A stretch of 64,000 bases of DNA from Bacteroidia bacterium. Lineage in GTDB: Bacteria > Bacteroidota > Bacteroidia > SpSt-205. The stretch spans positions 134,727-198,726 of the forward strand of contig JAOAHZ010000007.1 in assembly GCA_026414975.1 (NCBI GenBank). Reading direction: 5' to 3'. How positions within the stretch are numbered: position 1 is the stretch's first letter; every line of letters begins with the position of its first letter. Shown piece after piece: positions 24,338 through 32,388 of this stretch. Below the pieces are notes generated by a model. The model was not told the DNA's origin. It made no database searches and worked only from the letters and a program-made list of their open reading frames with translations. The position numbers were made by a program, and so were the translations under genes.

Positions 24338-25117
24338 ATGTTTCTCGTTATCGGAGCTGGGGGTGTGGGACGGGCGATTGCCCAACGCTTGCGAGCTCAG
24401 GGTGAAGAAGTAGGACTGCTTCAGCGACCTCATCAGCCTCTTGAAGGCGGCGTCATCCGATGGACTAATCTCGCTGAAGTGCCTTTTGCTTCTATACGAG
24501 GGGTATTTTTATGCGTAAAGGATGCCCAAATCCGCCAGGTAGCTGAAGAGGTTCGGACTTACATTCCTCCCGAATGCCTTATTGTACATACAGCTGGTTC
24601 TGTGCCACTTTCTATACTCTCCGAGCTATACGGCGAAAAAGCTGGCGTGCTATACCCCCTTCAGAGCTTCGTTATAGGCGAGGCGGTCCAGTGGGGCCGC
24701 TTTCCGATTTTCTGGGAGGGCCCCCCTGAGGTAGAATCATGGGCTCATCTCTTAGCTGGCACGCCCGAGCAGGTGCATTTCGCTGAGTCATCGCAGCGGC
24801 TGAGGCTTCATATCGGAGCCGTTTTTACGGCTAACTTTCTCAACGCCCTCTTTCACATCGGTGAGCGTTTAGCTGCTCCAATCGGCGATAGGAAACTGTA
24901 CCTCCCCCTGGGAGAGACGGTCATGCGCAGACTCTGGAATCTCTCCCCCTCTGAAGCTCAGACGGGTCCCGCTCGCCGAGGCGATCTCTCTACAATCCAA
25001 GCCCACCTTGAATACTTGAGGCAGACTATGCCGAACTTAGCGACATTGTACGAAGCTTTCACGGACTACATTCAAAAGGCGTATCGCTTCCCATTACAGA
25101 GCGGCTCATCCCGCTGA
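24338..25117 (+). CDS. Rossmann-like/DUF2520 protein
   Basis: A 259-residue protein with an N-terminal NAD(P)-type Rossmann start, 'LVIGAGGVGRAIAQRLRAQG' (residues 3-22), and a helical C-terminal half that matches DUF2520, including 'LYPLQSF', 'ALLAGT' like elements and 'LRLHIGAVFTANFLNALF'. The architecture resembles pyrroline-5-carboxylate or ketopantoate reductases; the DUF2520 group has no established reaction. It is the last gene of the plus-strand operon. Confidence 0.8.
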   Translation: MFLVIGAGGVGRAIAQRLRAQGEEVGLLQRPHQPLEGGVIRWTNLAEVPFASIRGVFLCVKDAQIRQVAEEVRTYIPPECLIVHTAGSVPLSILSELYGEKAGVLYPLQSFVIGEAVQWGRFPIFWEGPPEVESWAHLLAGTPEQVHFAESSQRLRLHIGAVFTANFLNALFHIGERLAAPIGDRKLYLPLGETVMRRLWNLSPSEAQTGPARRGDLSTIQAHLEYLRQTMPNLATLYEAFTDYIQKAYRFPLQSGSSR

Positions 25118-25192
25118 AGTAGCGAACATGCCTCCCCTGTGAAAGCACCGTAGAAACAGCTTCTCTTGCGTAGCCTGTGAAACAGCCCGGCG

Positions 25193-28084
25193 CTATGGAG
25201 TCTCATCCTTCTTACCCACAGAACCGCCAAGGGCCCAATTCATCCCTACAAAGACCTGTCTGGGGGGCAAGTAGCGAGCAGGGTCTGTCGGGGGAAGTCC
25301 TGTATCCAAGGGGTTGGGATACTTGGGGTCTCGCCAAGTAATAGGCACATCGTCGGGGTATTCGTAGGCCCGCCCAGTGACAGGATTGATAATGGCAGCG
25401 TTTTTCCAGTTGAGCACATTGCGCCCTTCTATAAAGAGGGAGAGCCGACCCCGTAGGAAGCTGCGCGTCAATCTCAAGTCCACCCAGCGCCAAGGTGCCC
25501 CAATGGCTGTATTGGGTGGTCCGTCCACCCGCTCGTAAATAGGTCGTCCAGAAAAATCATCCTGTCCCACCAAACGAAAAGGCGTGTAGCGGAGACCTGA
25601 CTTCCAAGTGAAAGAGATAAAAGCAGTCCAGTCTCGTAGGACCGATTTACTCCATGCGTTAGGAGACCTAAGGATACCCCAAAGCTTGATGTCCCAGGGG
25701 CGATCCCACGCTAAGAAGAACTCCTGCGTCGCATCGTTGCGGCCGCTCTGCCGAATCTGCAAAAGCGACTCCAAAGCTGAGTTAGACTTTCCCGTAGCGA
25801 CTTGATAAGTAACCGAAGCCACCAGGCGCAACCAGTCCCCCACCCGCCGCTGTAGAAGAACATCTAAACCCCGTACCCGAGCATAATCAAGATTGACCGA
25901 AAAAACACGCTCGGTAAAGCGGCCTGTTTGATCGCGCAGGGTAATGATACGGTTCACGATAAAGTCAAACTTGTCATTATAGAAAGCGCTAAGCTGTAAT
26001 GCCCAACCTTTGCCCAGGTTAGACTTGAGTCCGATTTCGTAGCCTACATTTACCTCGGGGTTGAGGTTAGGATTGCCTAAAAAGGCTAAGAAGGAGCGGT
26101 CTTGATAAACTGGGTCCAGCCCAGCATACACGAAACGGGGATGAGGCAAACGAGTAGAGTGGCTGTAGTTGAAAAAGAGCACATGATTGTCCGTAACAGG
26201 AAAGGACACACGCAGGCGAGGGAGAAGCCGACCTTTGAAACGACGACCGAGGAGGGGAATGGTCTCTTTGCGATAGGCTTCTCGCACCGCATCTAAGATG
26301 GGAGCCCGAGGATTCTCCACAGCTTCATCCACGAAGGTCCCCGGAGCCCAGTACATCAAACGAGCCCCAAGACTGGCTACAATGCCCTTGTATCGTATCC
26401 TATCTTCAAAAAAGATTCCCCCCGTGGCGGGTCTCACTCGCCAAATATCATTGCTGGTGCCGATCCGATTTGAAGCAAAAACCTGCCCGTTTTCCAATCG
26501 TATCGGCGCCCCTACCCATGGACGCGTCACATCTATCCACTGATAATGCTGCTCCCGATGCTCCAACCCAAATATCCAAAAGTGAGAGGTGCTCTTCGGC
26601 TGATAGGTAAGCTTGACTTTGAAGGTGTATTCCTCGGCAAAATGGTCATGCCATAAGGTGGCTATGCCTCCATTATTGAAAACGCCCGGGCCTGGATTGA
26701 CATAGACGATGCTATCATTGGGATTGAAAACTGTAACAGGATCAGTAACGATAGAAGCAGGGTCGTATATCTGCCGGATGACCGAATCTCGGAAAGGGCG
26801 ACCGTTTGCATCAGCCCTTAGATTCACAAATAGACGGCTCAAGGTTAGCTCACCGGTCCAGACGCGAGACAGAATGCGGTTCAGCTTGAGGATGGTTAGG
26901 TTGGAGCGGTGGGTATAGGTATTGGCGTTATCCGGCTGGAGTATAAAGGGAAACTGAAAGCCGGGTACCATGATTTGGTCGCTGCCGATGATCTGAAGAG
27001 AACGGGTATTTTGATTGATAGCTAAGCTCTGCTGTATAGAAAGCGAGAGACGAGTTTTGGAATCAATCCGATAGACCCATTTGGCTGTGCCCGACCATTT
27101 ATTGTCCTGACGTGGAGCGAAAAACTCACTTTTGGTAGGGCTACCGAAAAGACGACTCATAGACCGATAGAAAGGGTCCCTGTCCGAGCTTTCTTCTATC
27201 AAACTGCTGCGCAGCTGATTCGCTCGGACACCGAAATACTCATCGCTGAGGCGCAAATCAAAGCTACCAAAGAAAGTGAGTCGAGGTTTGCCGGTAGAGT
27301 CCCGCCACACAGGTCCCCCCAGCCCGAGATTAAAAATGTCCGTATTCCACCCCCACTGAGAGACGGCGCCACCGAGGGCATCTCTCATGTAGCGGCCGTA
27401 GAGTCGCCAGCGATCTCCTCCTTCTTTGAGGCGAACCGCTACAACCCCGGAGGTCCCATCCCCATACTCGGCATCTACACCGCCTGTTATTACTTCCAGC
27501 TCCTCTATAGCTACTTGAGACACATCCACCCCGAAGCCAGTGCCGGCGAGCGGGTCTTGAGCATTGACCCCCTCAATCACATACTGAGTCTCATACACGC
27601 GTCCCCCTCGAATCTGAAGGCCATCCAGCGTCTGAGCCACCCCCGGTAGCAGGGTAGCCATGGTCTGTACATCTACAGCGTTCGTCTGAGCAATCTCATC
27701 GCCTGTAACCTTGAGGTCAGACTTACCTGACTCTAAGTTGACCAGAGGGCGGTCCCCTACGATTTCTACCGTTTGGAGGGTGGTACCCGTCGGAGAAAGA
27801 GCAAGATTGAGCTGGAGTCGCTGTTCTGGCTTCACGGTAATCCCTGTGAGGAGAAGTTCATTATACCCGACATACGACACCCGCAAAGTGTAGGTGCCAG
27901 GCACAACCTCCGTAAGAGTAAATCGCCCGTTTTCATCGGTATAAGCTCCTTTATAGGTGCCCACTAAAGCCACAGCCGCACCTATTAGGGGCTCTCGGGT
28001 ATTTTTATCTATAACGACCCCCGCAATTGTTGCCCTCTGCGCCCATATAGCGCCTAATAGGTAAAGCAGTATAAAAAGTCTCAT
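25193..28084 (-). CDS. TonB-dependent receptor with carboxypeptidase-regulatory-like domain
   Basis: A 963-residue outer-membrane receptor. Signal peptide YLLGAIWAQ; then a CarboxypepD-reg-like domain (about 18-105, 'GVVIDKNTREPLIGAAVAL' and 'GRFTLTEVVPGTYTLRVSYV'); a plug domain (about 115-220, with 'LLPGVAQTLDGLQIRGGR' and 'YGDGTSGVVAVR'); and a barrel to the C terminus. It energises uptake of a substrate across the outer membrane with TonB-ExbBD. The substrate cannot be told. It follows the lipoprotein gene by a four-base overlap, so the two are translated together. Confidence 0.9.
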   Translation of the reverse strand: MRLFILLYLLGAIWAQRATIAGVVIDKNTREPLIGAAVALVGTYKGAYTDENGRFTLTEVVPGTYTLRVSYVGYNELLLTGITVKPEQRLQLNLALSPTGTTLQTVEIVGDRPLVNLESGKSDLKVTGDEIAQTNAVDVQTMATLLPGVAQTLDGLQIRGGRVYETQYVIEGVNAQDPLAGTGFGVDVSQVAIEELEVITGGVDAEYGDGTSGVVAVRLKEGGDRWRLYGRYMRDALGGAVSQWGWNTDIFNLGLGGPVWRDSTGKPRLTFFGSFDLRLSDEYFGVRANQLRSSLIEESSDRDPFYRSMSRLFGSPTKSEFFAPRQDNKWSGTAKWVYRIDSKTRLSLSIQQSLAINQNTRSLQIIGSDQIMVPGFQFPFILQPDNANTYTHRSNLTILKLNRILSRVWTGELTLSRLFVNLRADANGRPFRDSVIRQIYDPASIVTDPVTVFNPNDSIVYVNPGPGVFNNGGIATLWHDHFAEEYTFKVKLTYQPKSTSHFWIFGLEHREQHYQWIDVTRPWVGAPIRLENGQVFASNRIGTSNDIWRVRPATGGIFFEDRIRYKGIVASLGARLMYWAPGTFVDEAVENPRAPILDAVREAYRKETIPLLGRRFKGRLLPRLRVSFPVTDNHVLFFNYSHSTRLPHPRFVYAGLDPVYQDRSFLAFLGNPNLNPEVNVGYEIGLKSNLGKGWALQLSAFYNDKFDFIVNRIITLRDQTGRFTERVFSVNLDYARVRGLDVLLQRRVGDWLRLVASVTYQVATGKSNSALESLLQIRQSGRNDATQEFFLAWDRPWDIKLWGILRSPNAWSKSVLRDWTAFISFTWKSGLRYTPFRLVGQDDFSGRPIYERVDGPPNTAIGAPWRWVDLRLTRSFLRGRLSLFIEGRNVLNWKNAAIINPVTGRAYEYPDDVPITWRDPKYPNPLDTGLPPTDPARYLPPRQVFVGMNWALGGSVGKKDETP

Positions 28085-29487
28085 GGTTGCAAAGCCGTTT
28101 GAAGGGCGGAAAGAAAATCTACTCTATCACCTCCAAGCTGAAAGAGGGGCAAGATGAGAAAGATTTGACGAAACTTGCCCCCATTTGTGGGGAAGCCCAC
28201 GGCTGCGGCCTTGCTTAGACCAGCTGGCCAAGGCTGCCCGTTGCCCTGTACGAGATTCGGTAGGTCGTATAAAGTAACTGCTGTTCCTTTGGGGTAAGGT
28301 GGATTGATGCCGCCCATGAAGGAAGGCAAGCCATTACTAAGCTGCGGAAAGCCTGATTGAAGGGGTCTCACGATCCCACCGGGCGCTAATAATCCATTCT
28401 GTCGGACAGAAGATAGGCTATCTATGGGTGCCCAACGGAAAATGGGCGAGGTTGGCTCTATGGTACTTGGAAGCGGGAAGTTGATGAAGAGCCGCCCCCC
28501 TCCAGACAAATAAAGCTCTATCAAAGTTTCGGATAACTCCAGCTCGGTCAGAGCTGTAGCGCTTCCCAGCCAACCCACAAATGAATAAGCACGAAATACA
28601 TGAAGCCAAGTCGGTATCTGAAGAGGAGGGCGCTGGGTGGTACCACGGAGGCTCCAGTGATCGTATCCAACCCATGCCTGACGAAAATAGGCGTCTAAAG
28701 TATCTATAGCCTCCGTGGTAGGCCAGCTATCCAAAATAAGCCATGCAGCGGTTTTGCGCCGCAGGTAGATTCGGCGCGTACTATCCACCACCGAGAAGAG
28801 CCCACCTTGATCCTTCGCTCTCACATATAAACGCAGCGTGTCATCCAAAGGAAGGGGGGTAGGAATCAAAAGACCCGGCATAAGGGAATTCCCAAAGAAA
28901 ACCAACGTCGCCGAGGTAGCCGACGGATTCTGCGGGGTAAGGGTGATGAGGGTATGCCGAGGAGAAAAGGATACCCAAGGCCCATTTCCTATCCGAATGT
29001 ACAGGCTATCTACGGTCTCAGCTCCATCGGGATCATCTACTCGGAGAGCCAATGTGATCGCTACTAAGGCTGTATCGGGAGGGGCCAAACGATCATCAAT
29101 CTTGCAAATCGGGGGAGAATTCTTGAGAGGCACACGCAAGTGAGCCGGAGGGTCAGTACGCAGCCCATCATTATCTACGGCGCGGAGCTCAAATAGGACA
29201 TCTTTGTATTGTATGCCGGGCTCAAAAGCCACCGTAAAAGTGCTTTCCTGAGCTGTAGTAAAGCTCCAAGCCCCTCCATTGAGACGAATCTCATACCCCA
29301 CTACTACTCCATCGGCATCTTCTCCATACCATCGCAAGACGAATCGCGAGGGTAGCCGATTCTCTCCTTCCAGCCCGATAGAATCAACGAAAAACCGAGC
29401 GGTTGGGGGACGTTTAGGACGCAGGGCATCCTGCTTGCGACAGGCCGCAACGACAAGGAAAAGCCACAGCCACCAAATCCGTCTCAT
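28081..29487 (-). CDS. lipoprotein paired with the TonB receptor
   Basis: A 468-residue lipoprotein (lipobox 'VVAAC', Cys at about 16). The first 250 residues are two or three fibronectin- or Ig-like sandwiches ('FVLRWYGEDADGVVVGYEI', 'DPDGAETVDSLYI'); the rest is beta-rich with no motif I recognise. It has no SusD helices, so it is not a standard SusD, but its overlap with the receptor gene suggests a surface subunit of the same uptake system. A TACCTTTG box lies five bases before its ATG, so it leads the operon. Confidence 0.75.
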   Translation of the reverse strand: MRRIWWLWLFLVVAACRKQDALRPKRPPTARFFVDSIGLEGENRLPSRFVLRWYGEDADGVVVGYEIRLNGGAWSFTTAQESTFTVAFEPGIQYKDVLFELRAVDNDGLRTDPPAHLRVPLKNSPPICKIDDRLAPPDTALVAITLALRVDDPDGAETVDSLYIRIGNGPWVSFSPRHTLITLTPQNPSATSATLVFFGNSLMPGLLIPTPLPLDDTLRLYVRAKDQGGLFSVVDSTRRIYLRRKTAAWLILDSWPTTEAIDTLDAYFRQAWVGYDHWSLRGTTQRPPLQIPTWLHVFRAYSFVGWLGSATALTELELSETLIELYLSGGGRLFINFPLPSTIEPTSPIFRWAPIDSLSSVRQNGLLAPGGIVRPLQSGFPQLSNGLPSFMGGINPPYPKGTAVTLYDLPNLVQGNGQPWPAGLSKAAAVGFPTNGGKFRQIFLILPLFQLGGDRVDFLSALQTALQP

Positions 29488-29492
29488 TCCTC

Positions 29493-29500
29493 CAAAGGTA
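29493..29500 (-). promoter_or_regulatory. -7 promoter box TACCTTTG
   Basis: Exact TAnnTTTG match, five bases before the ATG at 29487; promoter of the lipoprotein-TonB receptor operon. Confidence 0.6.
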
Positions 29501-29554
29501 TTCCCTCCATCGTAAAGCCAGGATAAAGAGAGCCACTGGGAATGCTTTTTGCCT

Positions 29555-29562
29555 TATTTTTG
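29555..29562 (+). promoter_or_regulatory. -7 promoter box TATTTTTG
   Basis: Exact TAnnTTTG match, four bases before the ATG at 29567. Confidence 0.6.
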
Positions 29563-29566
29563 AAGC

Positions 29567-30781
29567 ATGTCTAAGCTCTGGCTGAGCGGACTTTTATCTT
29601 GGCTTCTCGCCCAGAGTGCTATAGGAGACCTTGTACTGGTGTCCGAGACCGGTGAGCCGTTTCGCCTTTACATCAATGGCGAGTGGGTATCAGATGCCCC
29701 TGTAACCCGCGCAGAGGTTCATGACCTGCCCGAGGGCTCCCAGCGAACTACGATTTATATCTATCCGTCTGAAGGACAAGTCGTGCAAATACGACGCACC
29801 CTCTACATAGAGGGAGGAATGGTAGAATATTACGCTATCCGCAAACGCAAGAGGCAGTATGTCATCGTACTGTACAATCGCCTTCCCCGCCAGACCGAAT
29901 CTACGCCTCCTGTAGGTTCTCCCCCCTCACCTCCTCCCTCTCCTGGAGGAAATTCCCCTTCCTCAGGACAAAATCAAAACACCACTATCGTTTTCAATCC
30001 AACCATACAGGTGCAGACAGGAAGCGGCACTCAGGTTAGTTCCCCGCCTCCTTCTGCCCCATTCCCTCCTTCAGGAGCATTTCCGCCCAGTGGCAGCGGC
30101 TACACAGGCCCCTGCAACTGCTCAGTCCCCATCTCTCGAGAGAGCTTCTTGCAGGCCCTCCGCACCCTGCGTCAAGAACCTTTTGAACAAACCCGATTGG
30201 AAATCGCCCGAGGTATCGCTCGCCAAAACTGCCTTCTTGCCCAAGATGTGCGAGACATGATGCAAGCGCTGGATTTTGAGAATAGCCGATTGGAGCTGGC
30301 AAAGTTTGCATACGATTACACGCATGACTTATCCAACTATTTCATAGTCAGCGAAGCGTTTCAATTTTCTAGCAGTCGGGAAGCGCTAATGGCATATATC
30401 CAAGGACGCCCCACCCGCCAGCAATGTAATCCTACCATTGGCGGAGGCCAGCAACCTGTATCGCCTATTCGCCCTTGTAGTCCCTGTATGAACCCCCAGA
30501 GCTTCCTTCAGGCTTTAGCCACAATCCGCCAGATAAGCAGCGAGCCCACCCGCTTAGAAACCGCCAAACAAATTGCCACAACAAACTGCCTTGCCTCCCA
30601 TCAGGTTAGAGACCTTTGCCAAGCGTTCACCTCAGAGGTAAGTCGTATAGAGTTCGCTAAGTACGCGTACACTCGAAGCTGCGACCCTCAGAACTACTTT
30701 GTCGTCAATCAGGCCTTCTCTTCCGTGGCAAGTCAGCAAGAGCTGGCTGAATACATTCAAAGGTTAGCAGGTGGGCGATGA
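29567..30781 (+). CDS. exported protein with two DUF4476 domains
   Basis: A 404-residue exported protein (signal 'LLSWLLAQ'). After a beta-rich N-terminal domain (about 20-105) and a Pro/Ser/Gln-rich linker (about 110-180) come two DUF4476 copies, about 188-285 and 308-403. Each begins with Cys-containing text ('CNCSVPISRESFLQAL', 'CSPCMNPQSFLQAL') and has 'RLEIAR' or 'RLETAK', then 'F-x-x-E-x-S-R-x-E-x-A-K-x-A-Y'. DUF4476 is an alpha-helical repeat of unknown function common in this phylum. The two copies come from an internal duplication. Confidence 0.85.
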   Translation: MSKLWLSGLLSWLLAQSAIGDLVLVSETGEPFRLYINGEWVSDAPVTRAEVHDLPEGSQRTTIYIYPSEGQVVQIRRTLYIEGGMVEYYAIRKRKRQYVIVLYNRLPRQTESTPPVGSPPSPPPSPGGNSPSSGQNQNTTIVFNPTIQVQTGSGTQVSSPPPSAPFPPSGAFPPSGSGYTGPCNCSVPISRESFLQALRTLRQEPFEQTRLEIARGIARQNCLLAQDVRDMMQALDFENSRLELAKFAYDYTHDLSNYFIVSEAFQFSSSREALMAYIQGRPTRQQCNPTIGGGQQPVSPIRPCSPCMNPQSFLQALATIRQISSEPTRLETAKQIATTNCLASHQVRDLCQAFTSEVSRIEFAKYAYTRSCDPQNYFVVNQAFSSVASQQELAEYIQRLAGGR

Positions 30782-31029
30782 GGTCGATGGAGCTGCCCAT
30801 TTTCTAAGCTGTATTAGGAGATTTGGGAGCGGAGTTGGTCTTTTGGCTTGGAGGACGGCAGCTGGATTTGTCGCATCTTTGGATTTTTAGGGGGTAGCTG
30901 GGCACTTGTTGAAAGAGGCCCATTTTCATCGCCATCCTGAAAGCTTCGCCCCAAACCTACAGTCCAAGCCCCTCGCTTGCTTTCCGCAGAGCCCCTCTGC
31001 CTCCAATGGACTTATCCCTTACGAGCTTC

Positions 31030-32388
31030 CTAAAACTTTTTTTCTTCCTGCCCTGCTCCATAAAACTGCGGCATAAAGTCGGGCGGGAAGCCATTAATCT
31101 GCCGCCAGATTTCATACCAAATAGGCACATCACTAAGCAGAAACCAACCTCGCACCCCACCTCCTAATCGTAGAAGAGCAGGCCATGGTTTATCTTCGGG
31201 ATCAGGTTCTACCAACACGCGAAACAGCCCATTCCCCATATCTACATAGTCTATAGAATAGACGCGCCCCCCAAAGGTCCCAAAACTAAGCCCAGGCCAG
31301 CCGGAAAATACAAACGCCGGCCATCCATCAAACTGCAGCCTCACCTTTGCCCCGGGATAAAGGAGCGCCACATCCAGCGGGCGGACAAAAAGTTCTGCAG
31401 CCAACTTATAAGCCGCTGGCATAAATACCACCAAGGGCTCGCCCTCTTTTATCACTTCGCCTACTCCAGTCTTGGTCGCCCGCACGATGTACCCATCCTG
31501 AGGTGCGACGACAGCATAAAAGCTCCGCCTCACCTCCACATTAGCTATCTCATTACGAAGTTTAGCGATAGCCGCTTCCACATCGTATAGATAGGACTCA
31601 GCACTCCGTAAGTCTGACTCGGCCTTAGCTATCTTCTCGCTAAAGTCCGCTTGGATGACTTGAAGCTGAATACGGGCGTTATCCACGTCAGCTGCACTGG
31701 CGTTGAGGCGATTTTCAGCGGCGATCCGTTTAGCTTGAGCTTCCTGGTACCGCTGCTGACGCACCTGAAGCTCAGTAAGCGAACGAAGTCCCTGCTTATA
31801 CAGGCTCTCTTGACGAGCGTATTGATTTTCTGCTAAACGATATTCAATCTCAGCGGCGCGATAGGCTGCGCTATCAGCCGTATAACGTAAGCGCGCCTGG
31901 AGTAGGGCATTCTCAGCCCTGGCCAGGTTACCCGCTCTGGCTTCCTTCAAAGCAATGATTTGACGACGAAGGGCTTGAATCTTTTCACGCTGGGCTTGAG
32001 CCGTCGCTTCCTTGGCTTGGAGCTGCTCTCGCAACCGGAAAGAAAGCTCGGGATCCAAATAGTAATCCTTGATCTCACCGATTAGTAAGAGTGTATCTCC
32101 TTTTTGGGCTCGCTCACCTTCTTGAACGTACCAGCGAACGATCCGACCAGGAATCATGGCGTGAAGCGTCTGTGGCCTTACATCGGGAGTCAGCGAAGTA
32201 ACGCGTCCTACCCCCGAGACATTTTGCGTCCATGGCAAGAAGAGGAAAGCGAGAAAGAACAGCCCCATAATCCCCAGCCAGCTCAGACCTTTACGAACCC
32301 AGGAGGGAGGCTCTACAGTATGCCCAATAGCATATCCTATCTCATCTATACGCTCAGAAACAAACGAATCAAAAAATGGCCACTTCAT
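31030..32388 (-). CDS. HlyD/AcrA-type membrane fusion protein
   Basis: A 452-residue adaptor: one membrane helix (about 36-52, 'LGIMGLFFLAFLFLPW'), a biotinyl-lipoyl-like half ('GRIVRWYVQEGERAQKGDTLLLIG', about 88-111), a long hairpin of coiled coil (about 120-285, Ala/Gln/Arg/Glu-rich), the second lipoyl half ('VVAPQDGYIVRATKTGVG') and a beta-barrel domain. It links the ABC exporter encoded by the next gene to an outer-membrane TolC-like channel, which is not in the window. The gene overlaps the ABC gene by four bases. The 248-base gap after it (30782-31029) has no visible feature. Confidence 0.9.
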   Translation of the reverse strand: MKWPFFDSFVSERIDEIGYAIGHTVEPPSWVRKGLSWLGIMGLFFLAFLFLPWTQNVSGVGRVTSLTPDVRPQTLHAMIPGRIVRWYVQEGERAQKGDTLLLIGEIKDYYLDPELSFRLREQLQAKEATAQAQREKIQALRRQIIALKEARAGNLARAENALLQARLRYTADSAAYRAAEIEYRLAENQYARQESLYKQGLRSLTELQVRQQRYQEAQAKRIAAENRLNASAADVDNARIQLQVIQADFSEKIAKAESDLRSAESYLYDVEAAIAKLRNEIANVEVRRSFYAVVAPQDGYIVRATKTGVGEVIKEGEPLVVFMPAAYKLAAELFVRPLDVALLYPGAKVRLQFDGWPAFVFSGWPGLSFGTFGGRVYSIDYVDMGNGLFRVLVEPDPEDKPWPALLRLGGGVRGWFLLSDVPIWYEIWRQINGFPPDFMPQFYGAGQEEKKF

